The translations under genes were made by a program, and so were the position numbers. A stretch of 64,000 nucleotides of DNA from Hygrocybe punicea (taxonomy: Eukaryota; Basidiomycota; Agaricomycetes; Agaricales; Hygrophoraceae), in contig OY744468.1 in the NCBI GenBank assembly GCA_963556145.1, forward strand, positions 2,852,001 to 2,916,000. Reading direction: 5' to 3'. This document shows positions 24,095-36,533 of this stretch, piece by piece. Each line of letters begins with the position of its first letter. Position 1 is the first letter of the stretch. Under the pieces are notes generated by a model. The model was not told the DNA's origin and searched no databases. It saw only the letters and a program-made list of their open reading frames with translations.

Positions 24095-24547
24095 TAAGGG
24101 TGGTGAGAGGAACTTCGAAGATATCTCACTCATATTCCATGTGATGTTACAAACGAAACTGACATCGTGGTCTGGTTGGGGGTAAGAAACTAATATTATT
24201 ACCTTCATCATTTCCTCAGTACTTCACAGGACCACGCAAATGTTTATCCTATGCTTGTGAAGATTGCACTTGATGTCCTCCCTGCACAAGCCTTGTCAGT
24301 TCCTTGTGAATGCCTGTTCTCAGCTGGCAGGGAGATTGCAAGTGATCAGCACTCATGACTTGGCGCAAATCGATTTGAGGAGCTTTAGATGCTCAAACAT
24401 GGATGGAAGGAATCACTTGTTGACATTGTGGTGTGGAATTCAAACGATATCAAGGAAATAGACCCAGATGAATTCAACGTGATGCTTCAGTCTGACATGG
24501 CGGATGCACAGTGGGTTATTGAAGAGGACAAGATATATGATGTTTAG

Positions 24548-26371
24548 CTCAAGTACATGTTCTTGAATCAAGGTCTACGCAATTGAGTCATTATCATATG
24601 TTTAAGTTTTGAGTCCAGGACTGTGCAGACCCACCAATCGCAGATCTCATCCTTAGAGATCCTGAGCTTGGCCTGGGCCTCACCCACAGAAGACAGATGT
24701 CAGTAGCATAGCTCAGATAGATAGAATTATTCCTACAATAGACCACAATCCTCAGGCTATCAGACGCTGAAGCGGCTGAACTTGCAAGTCAGTCATGATC
24801 ATTCAAGTTTATACACAATTATTCCCACGAGTCACTGGGCCCTGCTGATATATATGATTGCTTCATCTTCATCTGTGCTTTCAATCTCCAACTTGATTAG
24901 CCATATTCTTGGCATGATGACCTGGCTTTCAAGTATCGTCAGTTTCCGGAGCTCCCTTCCAAGGTAAGCACGCTGGTTATTGTGACCCACTGATTATTTT
25001 CATGCAGAGATGGATTGTGCAGCACCAGATCTGTCATTCATATGATATCTACTTCCATTACCAACAACTTCCTCAAAGCCACAATGCATCTTTTCCGGCA
25101 CCCTATTTCGCCACAGTGCCCACCCTCAATCACCTCCACAAAGGCAGACTCACAAATGGTGACGATTTGCAAGAACATCACCCTGGACACTCCGAAAACC
25201 AAGCAGGAGTGCCTGTCATCATTCCTTGCAGTGGCCGGGATCATCTTCATCCCCTCCCTTGAACCTATACTTCGACATTGACTTCATTGTGAGTGATCTT
25301 TGGCCACATTGCCTTGTCATCTTCAACGCCTGCCATTACCTGTTCCAACAATCAAGACCATTGATTGCAAACAGTCAGGGGCATTGTCATTGAGGTACCA
25401 CCACTGCAACTGTCCTCGTGCAACCTGATGGATCCAATCAAGACCACAAAAGCAAGGTTAGAGATTCAAGGGTCAGAGATAACATTTTTGTTGATGATGG
25501 AATTCAGGGCCATTGGAGGTGCCCAATGGCATATGTAAGTACCTGAAGCGTCCCCCACCCCTTCCCCCACCTCACTCACCATTTTCCTTGCTCCTCTGCC
25601 ACTTCTCCATACAGCAAAGGACCTGGACAAGTCCTAGTAGGACTAGCTTATTATGTGAAGCATTTTCACAAGCAAGTATTAATACACCGTCTGCTGCATA
25701 CCATTACCTAACATCTTCTAGATCACGTCTGTCACTATTCGGGAGAAGGTATGGCTTTTCTTGCTTATTGCCGCAGAGGTATATAAACTACATTCTTGTT
25801 GCACAGTCCCCTACCCAGTAGTTTCCCCATGCGACCAGATTCTGCCTCCAATGAACTTGTTCATCTTCAACAGAGACTTCGAGCGAGCTTCTGTGCAGTG
25901 CAGACCACTAGGTGGTCCAACTCTGTTGTGAGTTGGTGGAAAGTATGCTGCTCAACTGTTAGTGTTGTCCAATGCTAATGCTGACCATGACCCACTTGGC
26001 AAGAGGGCTGCATCTGAATATCCAAACATAATGGAAATCGTCAACAGTCGCATTACCTCAATCAGGACTGCAGACTCCAAAACTCTTTTAACCCTTACAA
26101 TGAATGCTCTCACTCATTCGCTACTCTCAGAGATGCCCAACGCAGGTGAGAATGAGATTGTTGAGCTCATTTCTGTCTCTATTGTGGTAAGTTTTCTAGA
26201 CAAAGATTTAGCAACTACACTTAAATAATCCTTCTCTAGTTCGAAGCCATCATCTGTAGCTATACTTTCCTTGATAGCGAGGAAGACAATATTGGCCTTC
26301 TGGATGCCTTGTGTGAACATAGGTCTGTCGAACTGACTGATCATTTGGTTTTTTTTGATGTGGTGAGCCAT
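24548..26371. other. degenerate sequence, no gene identified
   Basis: Short open frames on both strands (25015-25281 +, 25962-26228 + reading NANADHDPLGKRAASEYPNIM) suggest former exons of an unidentified, probably transposon-borne gene, but I recognise no domain. The target of the next MITE lies within it. Confidence 0.35.
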
Positions 26372-27349
26372 AAGGCATGACAGGGGTTACCCCTATATGT
26401 TTTTTCTCAACCCTTACCCGTACGGTTACGGGTACGGTTTTATCATGGGTAGGCAGGGGTTTTGGTCAATCCCACAGGTACTCGTGGGTTTCAACATGTA
26501 CGACATAAATAAATTTATTATAAATTTAAATACAACTAAATACATGAGGAACTACCCTCAACTCGCAGTTGCGAGCGAAGGGGGTGGTGGCAGTGATGTG
26601 CCGGCCGTCACGAGAGAAAAGAACAAAGAAATACCCCCCACCTCGCGTGTGCGAGCAAGAGGGGGTGTTGGTGGTGATGTGGCGGCTGTTGCAAGAGAAA
26701 AGAACAAGAACCCACCCCCACCTCGCATGTGCGAGGGAGAGGGGGTGGTGGTGGTGGTGTGGCGGCCATCGCAAGGGAAACGAATGAAGAACCACCCCAA
26801 CCTCGCATTTGCAAGTGAGAGGGGGTAGCTGTAGTTGCCTAGAACGAAACAAGGGACCCCTCCACTCACATTTGGAGCGAGGGAGGGGGTAACGGCGTCC
26901 GTTGTTGGTCGTTGTCGCCTAGAACGAAACAGGAAGACCCTCCACTCGCTTTTGAAGCGAGAGAGGGGTTGGCAGCGGCCATTGTCGCCTAGAACAAACA
27001 GGAAAACCCTCCGCTCACTTTTGAAGCGAGGGAGGGGTTGGCAGCGGTCGTTGTCGGTCGTTGTCGCCTAGAACAAATCGGAAGAACCCTCCACTCGCTT
27101 GTGGAGTGAGGGAGGGGTTGGTGTTTGTCGCCCAGAATGAAAGGATGAAAAGTGGTGCCATAAATCTCGAGTGAATAAACAAGGTCATATGATTACTCAC
27201 CTGACCGGAATTTCGGTACCTGGATACCCGTAAACCCGTGGAAAAGGGTACGGTTTTGCTCGGGTACAGCAATCCAGAACCCGTACCCGTACCCGAGCGT
27301 ACCCATGACCACATTATCATGGGTTTACCCATACCCGTGTCATGCCTTA
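26372..27349. mobile_element. 978-bp non-autonomous hAT-type element with internal arrays
   Basis: Flanked by the perfect 8-bp duplication GTGAGCCA (26364-26371 and 27350-27357). Ends TAAGGCATGACAGGGGT / ACCCGTGTCATGCCTTA. Subterminal GGTACGG/ACCCGTACCC repeats at both sides. The interior has two tandem arrays: about 70-bp units with CCTCGC.T.TGCGAG (26560-26830), and about 75-bp units with CGCCTAGAACGAAAC...CCTCCACTCGCTTTTGAAGCGAG (26850-27130). Frames across it are repeat artefacts. Confidence 0.93.
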
Positions 27350-27357
27350 GTGAGCCA

Positions 27358-27760
27358 GGACCACATCCCAAATTGAGCTGATAGCTTGTGATGAAGAATT
27401 TGACAGTGCGGATGATGTCCCCGACTTAGTATATGTTGGCAATTGAGCTCCCCAATGAAGCCACTGGTGTAGATAAAGATCTGATGCAATAAAAGATATG
27501 TTTCATTTGGGTAAAAAACCGGTCTGGACTGAGAGAAGACCCATCAAGACCAGTTTCGACTGGTTCTTGACCAGTCTGAGGAATAACTGGTCTAGACTGG
27601 TCATGAACTTGAAAAAACTGATTTGCACTGGTTATTTTCAGTCCAGTTATGGTTTTAGCCATTTTGAGTACATGGCAACCAGTTCGGGTCCCAAATTTGG
27701 GCAAAAAACTGGACCTGACTGGACTTTAAAACACTACCCGCAGATGATCTATGCAGTTGC
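27358..27760. repeat. repeat-rich stretch ending in TTTAAAACACTA motif
   Basis: From about 27515 to 27745 there are repeated CTGGTC / CAGTCTAGAC / ACTGGTT motifs. The end GGACTTTAAAACACTA is the reverse complement of the start of 18418-18610, so it is probably another copy of the same small element. No gene. Confidence 0.45.
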
Positions 27761-28432
27761 CTAAGTGGCATGGTAGAACTCTGCAACAGATGCTTCATTC
27801 TTCATCAGTTTTTCCTCCATACTTACCCAATCCTGGTGCATTTCAGCTCTCTTGAACTTTTTTGTCAGAGGAGGTAGTATGATCCCTCTTTCTTCAATAG
27901 ATTTGAGTTTTTTATTGATGACGCACCCAATTTTCTTGTGAAGGTGTTTAATGTGTTTGATTGTCTTGAGAACAAGATGAGGGGCAAGATGCATATCATA
28001 AAACACTGGTTTGCAAGTGCTTTTGGAGCAACTGCCTCCTGCTTCTGGAAGGGCAAGGTCTAGAGGAGGGGGATTCCAGTCAAAGAGAGCATGATCTCTG
28101 AAGACCTGCTCACACACACATAATCACAGTCAATCTCCTCATGGTTCACAAGATGTTCCATGATTATAGAGAAGCTTCCAAAGGTAGGTCCCAAATTTGG
28201 AACCTCCCCTGCATTGCATTTGCTGACGTTGCACTTGAAGGTTGACTGAATGGTTTCTAGAGTAGAGGAATTAAGGGGAGGGGGAGTATGGGCTTCCTGA
28301 AATGTAATTTTTGGTTAAATGAATGTCATTCTCCTTGTCCAAATCATCAACCATTTTGGCCTCTTTCCCTGAAGATTTGCAATAGAAGACCGTGCTTTCC
28401 TTTTTCTTTGTGACATTGTACATGAATTGATG
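27761..28432 (-). pseudogene. unknown, probably transposon-associated protein
   Basis: Minus-strand exons: MSQRKRKARSSIANLQGKR (28425 downward), a middle exon around 28300-28130 with FKCNVSKCN...HLVNH (a possible C2HH finger), and 28109-27761 with VFRDHALFDWNPPPLDL, PVFYDMHLAPHLVLKTIKHIKHLHKKIG and KRAEMHQDWVSMEEKL, ending at a TAG. The basic N-terminus and finger suggest a nuclear/DNA-binding role. I do not recognise the family. No clear stop inside the exons, so it may be intact. Confidence 0.45.
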
Positions 28433-29917
28433 CAAATATCAGGATGCAATGTGTGGGTCAAGGCCAGGTGGGGTAAGGACAGCTTATTTGAGTTATAACT
28501 CTGACAATTGGTTACTTTTTTAAAATGGGTATTCATGCGAATTATGTATATATCTAAAAGTTTTAGGAGAGCTTTTCTCTGAAATTGATGCCAATCTATC
28601 ACAAAGCGCATTTATTAGTTGATTTGAGTGTGTTCCTGCCTATTTGGACAGTGTCATGCTTATTCACATGATGTCCTTTGGTTATGGATGATGCCTACCT
28701 TATGAAATATTCATATATTTCAGCTTCTCATTGCAGACAAGTGAGCAGTGCTACATCACAACTTCCAAATTGGGACAACAAAAAAGTCTAATATTTTGCA
28801 TCCTCAGTCACCATATCATGGTGGGTAGACCCAAGTCTGTGGCACTCAAAAAAACAGCTTGCACATCAGGAGCATGATGCTCTGATGTCAGAAGAAGAGG
28901 ATGAGGAAGAGGACAATTAAGTATGGGCTGCCTCATTTTGTGCCATTGTCTCCATTAGGAAATCACACTGATCATGACACTGTGTCAAGGATCCGGTTTG
29001 TGGCCAATAAGCATATTTTCAACAGATCATCTTCATCAGATGTGTTGCTCACTTCCAATAACATAGTTGACTTACTAACTCTCGAGACAACCTTTCTTAG
29101 TATGATATTCTCTACTTAGATGATGAAAATAGTGTGTTTACTGCAATTCTGAGATGTAACTAAATTTGGCTGTGACAAGGAGCCATGAAGTTTGAATTTG
29201 AATGCACATATGGAAAGCTGTTCACAAAAAGTATGATTTTTTGCACTTTGGACAGATTTTTCAATTTTGAAATAATTTGGAATGAAATAAATGTTGAGAA
29301 AATTGTCAGTTACTCCCTATATTCCACACTAACAAAAGACCTAAAAAATTTAAGCAGTAAAAGCAGAGTATTAGCTACATGGCTAAAGGAATGAAAAGCT
29401 ATGAGTTTTAGTATTTTTTGATCATTTAATCTTGTTCTACCTCAATGGCTTAGCCTTTGCAGGCAATTTTGTAGTGAAAGACATGCAGAGCAACTGAGAA
29501 ATTTCTTGATATTTATTTGATTCAAAATCAATACAAATTTTGCAAAACTTGTGGGAGTCTCCAAAACCTGCACATTTTAATAATGTAAATCTGAGAAGTA
29601 TTTGCCATGATGAAGATTTAAATACAAAGTTGCTTGTTGACATAGATTTCATCAAGAGTGTCAATTATACCCACAAGCAAGACAAGTTTGAAGTCTTTTT
29701 GCTATTGAGCATTGTAGCAAAATGTGAGGTTCAGAATGTAAGCCATGTGCCTTTGGCACAGCCAAAATTTTGGTTTAGGTCTCAAGCACTGAGATAATAA
29801 TAGATTAGGGTGGTGGTGATAATATGAAGGTAGGTATTTAATTAACACTCTTTCCTCCTTTTCCACTCTTTCCTTTTTTGATTTAATTTCTTTAATTTCT
29901 TACCAAGCCTTAGAACC
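28433..29917. other. AT-rich, no identifiable gene
   Basis: Short plus-strand frames near 28901-29119, 29185-29394 and 29540-29797 have no recognised domain. An acidic SEEEDEEED string lies at 28890-28917. Composition is more AT-rich than the flanking genes. Confidence 0.35.
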
Positions 29918-31194
29918 ATGTCACGTGTTCTCTTTCAAGTGGCTTATGTAATAGGAGACGCCAATGTCATTCTTCAGAAGGAAGCTAAGGATACCATGGT
30001 TTCTTCGGGCGGTCATCGAGACATAGAGAACCAGTATATTGGTGAGCCCTAGCCTTTATATTAATATGTTGCACCCTGCACAATCTTTCTTAAATCATAT
30101 TCGTATTCCGCACTCCTATTTAGCAGGAATCCGGACAGAGTCCGAGTTGACCACCAAACACTGTGATCTCTGCATGAGGCGGTTAGGGACCATGGAGCAA
30201 CGTATCCACACCTTGGACTGTTGCGACACTGTGAATTAAAAAGTGGTGAGTGGTTTGTCCATCATTGTGAATGTATCTGGGCTTAACCGTGCTCAGGTAA
30301 CTTTTGCGATTCAAACTAGTGTCATCGCACCCTACAAAGCTCGATGGGCTTTCGGGGAAGGCATCCCACGTGAGCAATAATCTGCAAAGTAACAGCTAAT
30401 TTAACCCGACACTAGTATGCTCATCGTGTCATCAACATATCTTTATTCCAAACTTGGCCTTTTTCTGTCCGCCCAAAGAAGTGCTCCTGTACCTGATAGA
30501 TTACATTAAAATGGACCTTCAACACCTATCAGTAAGGCATGTCTCACCTTTTTTGGCTGTTATTTTCATGATTCACTCTGAGAAATAGGTATTGCATGAG
30601 CTCATATATTTTCGGGCCCCCAAATCAAAACACGTTACGTCGTTTATGGGCCTCTATAGCCTCGTTGCCTTGGTTCCAGAGGAGTTAAAGAAAATAGATG
30701 TCACTATCTACCACGACGCCCAAGCGTACCGGACTCTCGATGATCGGCGGAAGGCCATTTCCCCAGATGCAACACCAGATACATGGATTTACGATGAAAG
30801 GCTCATTCGCCCCGCAGACCCTGTGAAACTTAGTATACTTGAGTTGCCAGGTAGAGTGCAGGGTGATCGGCGCTTCTGGCGCATGTCGAAAGAGACAATT
30901 GGCCCAATTCTGTCATCGCTCTTCCACCGTGTTTCTCATCTTGCTAATTCCGAATCCGAGGAGATTCGATTGGCAATAGAACTTCGCAGCTTGTTGGTCC
31001 TCCGGAGCATTGGAGGATCAAGTCATTTCGGTAAGGACACGAGAATAGAGGATGAAAGTGGGAAGTCCAGAGGTCGTAGAAAGAAGCAGAGAAGTTGTGA
31101 GGGAGGGGGAAGCTCGGAAACTCGTAGGCAGTCTTTTGGGAAGGAAGGAGCTGAAATTATTGATCGTCAACGGAAGGCCCGTAAGTTGCTATGA
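29918..31194 (+). CDS. hypothetical protein, multi-exon
   Basis: ATG at 29918 starts MSRVLFQVAYVIGDANVILQ; the exon ends at a GTGAGC donor. The next exon (from 30131) reads GIRTESELTTKHCDLCMRRL and places CDLC...H...CC, a possible zinc-binding C2HC. Further open stretches are 30299-30380 (FAIQTSVIAPYKARWAFG) and about 30400-30530 (FCPPKEVLLYLIDYIKMDLQH), then after an intron 30589-31194 (LHELIYFRAPKSKHVTSFMG...LPGRVQGDRRFWRMSKETIG...), ending in a basic tail and a TGA. Exon joins are my estimate and may be wrong; it could also be two genes. I do not recognise the family. Confidence 0.4.
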
Positions 31195-31289
31195 GGCTTC
31201 AATATTTGTATCCTCTTCTGATGTGACTGTCTTCACCCCGTTAGCCAGGTTTATGCGAATGAATAACATTCGTCTAGGTGGACGGCATT

Positions 31290-32305
31290 CTCGTATCATG
31301 TCTCACCTCAGTCTGCCACTCACTGGGGTGAATGTCATTCCTAATTCCCAGCCGATGCCGTACCATCATGGTAGTCCTAGTTTTAAAAGTCTGCACCGCA
31401 TACATCTCCTGTCACATTTCCCAGTCAACTGGTTGCCCACGACGATTCATCTTCCATTTCATATGTGCAGCGCTATAGCCAGTCTTTTACATGATCTGTC
31501 TGCGAAATCACATCGGACTTTGTTATTCTACAGCAAAAAGGCTGTTTTGCTGATGAGTCCAATAAGGATTTGGAGGCGAATACTCTTGAGTCCAGCTGAT
31601 ACCCGGGATGCTCACAACCAGAGTAGAATCTGGGCATTCACGGAACGATCTTCAACGGCTTCATCTTCATCATTGCCAGTGGTTGCTCTTGTCTTCGGTG
31701 TATGGGCAATCACAATGCTGCCCAGCTTGCCAACTCTCTTGCCACGGGTGCTAATATGTATTCTCGAAGTGCTTTGTAGCAATCCCTTATCGCCAATCAA
31801 CTGGCGTTGCTAGCACTGTGTACCTCAGGCGACGTGAGTACTAGTTGCTTCCTTTTTCACATCCATTCCAGCACCCCACAATTGCATTTGCGGAATCCTG
31901 ACAAGATTAATGATACCAACTGGGCAATTAGCAATTCCACAGCTTGCACAGAGGTCATTGCGGCCATCAGTATGGTCTAGAACTTACGCCGTCCAACCCT
32001 GACAGCTACATCTCGAACCACCAGCCTCAGTACTTCCTTGCCCCTGCAGTCACCCCCGCCCGTTGAACATCAGCACTACCGCCCTTGTATCTCAAACCAT
32101 CATCCCGACCAGCACTCCCGCCCCTGCTGCCACCGAATCAGCTTCACGTCCAAGCCTGTCGTTAGGTTTTGGAACGATCGCTGGTCTCATCTTTGGAGTC
32201 GTTGGTGCTATAACCATTTCGTTCATTCTGTTTGTGGGCTGCAAGAGGACATATTTGCGTACCAATGTCCCTGCTTCGAACATTGCGAGACAGACTGTAC
32301 CTTAA
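31290..32305 (+). CDS. putative secreted/single-pass membrane protein
   Basis: The last exon region (32063-32305) encodes a Ser/Thr/Ala/Pro-rich stalk followed by one hydrophobic helix (LGFGTIAGLIFGVVGAITISFILFVGC) and a short basic tail, the usual plan of a type I membrane protein. Upstream segments that fit an extracellular domain are GNHNAAQLANSLATGANMYS (near 31710) and NDTNWAISNSTACTEVIAA (near 31912-31970, two N-glycosylation sequons). Splice structure and start are uncertain; some frames are interrupted, so it may be decaying. Confidence 0.42.
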
Positions 32306-32838
32306 TTACCCGGTTTTCAATATTGAAAAGGCAGAGAGGTATGGGTTGTATGCGGTCTTTCTTTTTCTCAGTTCCTCGATAAATTGTTTGATATGATGCT
32401 AAACACATCGTTTTCAATAGTACGGAGAAAATACATAGTTGGGCAACAACTTAATGGGACCCCAACTTCCTTTGTTCACGCTAGCCAGTAGCCATCTGCT
32501 CATCTTATGAAAAAAAAGTCATTGGGATTGCGGGATATGTTGTCGGTGATATGTCTGGATGGAACACCAATGGACGGTATTCTCAAGCGGAACCGTGGGC
32601 GAATTTGGCGAACGTTTTCACTGTTCACTCGTAGACCTTCGAAGGTTTGGAGAAGTAGACCTCGGACAAACAAATGGATTGGACTGTGAGTTGTCGTTAG
32701 CAAGTAATCGTAATCGGCTTGTCAAGACGTGAAACGCCATGAAACCTTGCCTCTTGAGGGAATGGGATCGAGCGACTGATCTCTGCCAACGGTAAGTTGC
32801 CGGCGACAAGCTCGAAACACAAGGACGCCCCCCCCCGG
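32306..32838. other. intergenic
   Basis: Between the membrane-protein gene and the 3' end of the minus-strand gene. Open frames here (32507-32689) have no recognised features. A C-run lies at 32827-32837, just beyond the stop of the next gene. Confidence 0.5.
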
Positions 32839-33458
32839 TCAAACCCTTCTTCTTTTTCTGCCCCCTCCGATTTCGGTATGCTGTCCCGTTACACACCCGC
32901 CGCTCGTCCCATCCTTCCGACAGCAAGTCCACAAAAAATTCTCAGGGAAATCTCGCCGATTCTTGCGTGTATCCATCGGACCGTGACAATCCTCGTCCCA
33001 GTCGACGAATGATGCTTCGTCCACCCGTAGCTTCCCTGCAGTACAAATGTGTCACCATCCAAATACTTAACCCTGAAACACACACACAAAAGAAAAACAA
33101 AACACACACCTGGATGAACAGCGCACTCATTCTCATCCCGCTCCTCGTTCGCGTCAAACTCTTCCCCGCAGCGTGTACATGTCTCCGGCCTCCTTGCGAG
33201 GACCTCCCGCGCAGGTTCCTCTGTGTCCGTACCGTTACTTGCAAGCTCCTGCATAAGCGCGCGTTCCACTGCTGGGATACGCGCTGCCAGCCTGGCGACG
33301 ACAGCCCGCAAACGGTCCTCCGGAACTGTCGCGATAGCGAGGTGGACGTTGCTTACTGCAGGAACGTCTTCGTTCTCGGAATCAGACTCCGTTTCATTGC
33401 TGGAATCATTCGGGTCGGAGGAATCGGTGAGACCTGTGAGGTCAATGATGTCCTCCAT
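32839..33458 (-). CDS. conserved Cys/His-rich fungal protein
   Basis: Two exons, 33458-33110 and 33035-32839, joined by a 74-bp intron, give 181 aa. The N-terminus is acidic (MEDIIDLTGLTDSSDPND). A helical segment (EDRLRAVVARLAARIPAVERALMQEL) precedes a zinc-ligand pattern CTRCGEEF...CAVHPG, then DWDEDCHG, and FLWTCCRKDGTSGGCVTGQH; the tail is basic (GGGRKRRRV). The spaced CxxC...H...CH...CC...C...H residues fit one or two zinc sites, and the pattern HPG / W..D.DCHG / F.W.CC...G...GC..G.H recurs in mushroom proteins of unknown function. Probably a nuclear or cytoplasmic zinc-binding protein. Confidence 0.75.
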
Positions 33459-36400
33459 GAGCTTACTGATATTGGCCCTCTGTTGAAAGTTGATGTGGAA
33501 GAACTGCAGTAACGATGGTGGTCGAAAATGTGAATTGTGGGACTTTTTTGTGTAACTTACTGTAATTTGAACCAGAACCACCAACCTTGAAAAGCTTTGT
33601 GAACTGGTATGCGGCACGGCCTGAGCGAAGGTGCCTGTGGAAATATCAGAAGGTCACTGGGCCGTGGCTCGGCAACCTAGGCCAAGTAACCAACCAGGCC
33701 CTCACGGTCACTGCAAAGGAAAACTACCGTAATCATGACCAACAACTCGAAACCCACTGGCAGTGCTCTGGGTTGCCCTATCAATATATTAGAAGGATAA
33801 TTCTTCGTCGTGTACTGCTACTCCATCATGCATCATGATGCCGTATCAGTGGCTTTATCTGGTTTTAGGCTCTTTTTCTCGCAGGCGAGGCACACTCAAA
33901 TTGCGGGAAATCAAGCCGACTGTCCTCGCACACCCCAAATGTGCCGTAGCCGCCCGCGACGAACAAGATCCAGACAGTCCTGGCTCAGCGAACACAAACA
34001 GTTCAGTGCAAAGTAGCCATCAACCCTTTAAGATAATCAAGCCCACAAATGACACACAGTCCGGTCTGGTGAACAGAGACGTGAAAGAAGGAATAACCAG
34101 GCATACCTATACCTACGTTGATGGTGCGCGCTCCCCTCAACTTCTTATATCTCGACTGAACGAACACATTTTTTAGCAAAGATTTACAACTGACTGTGAA
34201 CCCGCCTTCAATATGCTCAACATCATACAGCCAAAAGTGCAACCAGGGCTAAACGTGTGCGAGAACGGGAGTGACGCGCCAATCCATCCAAGCTACCCTA
34301 TACCACACATTGTCAGTGCCACACTAGCGATGTATGTTGATCTCATAGGTCGGACCGCGGCAATCATCTCCACTATTTTGTAGTAGGAAGGCGATCAAAC
34401 GAGATTCCCCTTACTGTCCCGCACAACGAGGTCGAGGTCGTCCGTCAAAGTGAATCGTTCGTTGAATTGGTCCTACACTAATCCTATCTTGGCAACCATC
34501 GTCCCGGGTAGGTTTGATACCTCTACAAAGTAGCGAAACTTGGCCAGCATATCCAAGTCGACGTTCGTGCCCCGATATCCCAACATCATGAGGATGGTTA
34601 TGGGCCCTACATCGTTCCACCAAGTAGGTCCAGTGATATTCCGAGTCGCATTAGCTAGCAAGATTACCCAGCATCCGTCATCCACATGAAGTGCAACGAC
34701 AGCTGGTGCCTGACATAGTCTGTTCATGAGCAGAGACATTCTGTGCCATTAGCAGGCGGCTTGCGGTCATGATGTTGAATTGCTCCAAAGTGGTTTCTCG
34801 GTCAGTTAGGCCGCGTTATCATTGTGGCTCCCCACGCCAATGTCGTTGGAGGAACTGTTGATGGGGTACCTGATGGCAATTTGGGGGCATGTCCATGTGG
34901 CTTGTTCGGTTCGATGTTCGGGATAATGCCATTGATCAGGCGTGCATGGTCACTCGCAGGGATTCGCTCGGTACCTCTCCGCCAAAACGAGGTTGGTAGT
35001 GTCACTTGGGTCGTCTTCGAAGACACTCGTTCGTAACATGGGAACCAACACCTTGTACTTTGTCCGAACGCGCTATGGCCATCTAGTTTATTGTTGACAA
35101 CCTTGTGGCACGTCCAATGTCATCCGACTTGACAGGTTTATCTGCCGTAAGCGAAACCGACCGCACAAGGTGCCCCAGCGGTGCCAGCTCCCCTTTCCAA
35201 ACCTCAGCTTTGAACGGCTTGGCATCTCAATCATCCTAGATCTCTGGCCGTGAACTCCTCTAAGGATTTCTTTCTCTTCAAGTGGGGATTCCTTTACTCG
35301 ACGGTTGTACAGTGTTTTGTGATCGATGTGGCTACTGTGTTGACCCTGGGCCAGACAACCACGTCGAAGACTTCGTTGTGCTGAGGATTTCTGAAGACGA
35401 GGTGTCTCGTTGCTTGACTTGGGTTACCAACTCATAGCTGTCAACTTCATGACGAACAAGTTCCTGTGGGTGCTGCGGGTCGGATTTTGTCTCTGATGCG
35501 TCGTAGACGACCAAGTGACTGGCGTCGACGGGACGTCTGTGGACTACGCGTCAATTCCCACACGACCATGGCAGTTAGTTGTTAGGTCAGGCAGCCTGTT
35601 CATGGCCACGCGGGCTCAGTTGATCGGCGGAGGCCTGGATGGTCCAATCAAACATTATCTTCGTGCCCAAGAGCACAATCTGTCTCCGCTGATCCCTCTT
35701 GGTTGAAGGGGTGGCATACTAACGGATACACAAGCCTATCTCACAAACATTGGCCCAGGCGGGCGCTTTGGATGTGTTACAAGGCCCAGAAAACCAATGA
35801 TGGTTTCCAAGCTTGCAACCTTTCATGGTTGGAGTTTGGTGACTTGAGTGATTGTGATGGGTATCGTATGTCGGTGGTAATACAATATGACCACATTCAG
35901 TTACAGGAAGCAATATATGATTTACAATTTGCCAGTGAATGCAAACTAAGGAGCGGGCATTTGTTACAGTGGCGGAGTACGTACAACCAACAGTTACAGT
36001 GACATACTACGGACAACACAAACTCCAGATAAACAGAATTCACGGATCGGCGTTGCACAGCTTGTTGATCCAAAGGAGATCGCAATACTGGAAAATTGAA
36101 AAATAGCCGGTATAAACCAAACCAAATTAAATTTCCTCGGCTACTTCAAGTTGTATTTTCCTGATGCACTACCTCTAGGTGGCGGGAATATGCCATGATT
36201 GTGCGAGCTACATCGCTGGACTCGAGTACCCCGTGCGATCTGTCTGTTGACAGCTTTGCGAATTCACATTTACTGCCTTTTTCGGGAGGTACGCATAACT
36301 AAAAAAGTATGGTAGGGTCGCATAGCTGACACTGGTGTAAAAGTCGTTGATGTTCACCAGGTTAGGAAGAAAAAACTCACAGCAACTGTGATGCTACGTA

Positions 36401-36533
36401 TACGTATCTGTCAATGTCGAAACCTTGGCACAACCTTGATTTATTTGATGGGGGGACTCGATGGTTCCCAATCCCCATTCTACAATTCCTTTGCTTAAAA
36501 TCTCGGTCTTTTCCCGTATATCAATTCCACACT
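33459..36533. other. 3 kb without a recognised gene
   Basis: Several medium frames occur on both strands: 33835-34176 +; 34739-34473 - (GPTWWNDVGPITILMMLGYRG); 35026-34802 -; 35514-35332 - (QELVRHEVDSYELVTQVKQR). The minus-strand pieces could be exons of one decayed gene reading from about 35550 to 34400, but frames are broken and I recognise no family. Codon-like composition suggests former coding. Confidence 0.4.

Larger units (their letters stand above)
18760..24547 (+). pseudogene. hAT transposase (BED finger type), multiply interrupted
   Basis: ATG at 18760 opens a Lys/Ser-rich N-terminus (MAGSSKNKKVQTSKKR). After the solo LTR at 18972-19837 come a BED-finger region (FTDKVTVKFNHKGGKV..., CKVC, HRQHIRQHYEIYK; about 20020-20290), LDNIFNKIDGPLDFTWEGILHAVAKYI (20380-20470), the catalytic-core segment TIDAWSADTTEVSFVGVTGHW (about 20765-20825), DNTSNN near 21043, and LGHVVNLGTIDVM (about 21190). 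After the MITE at 21687-22440 follow LWRAIPAIEQLLTAWE, KITKYYSHFDKKPSYILAL and, beyond the TA-MITE at 23167-24094, the dimerisation domain (LSVPCECLFSAGREIASD). In the last exon a TGA and a TAG replace expected Arg and Gln codons. Final stop at 24545. Inactive. Confidence 0.88.

Noticed and set aside
26397..27071. 143-aa frame and partners
   Set aside because: They translate the tandem arrays of the non-autonomous hAT-type element; repeated peptides in several frames show no selection.
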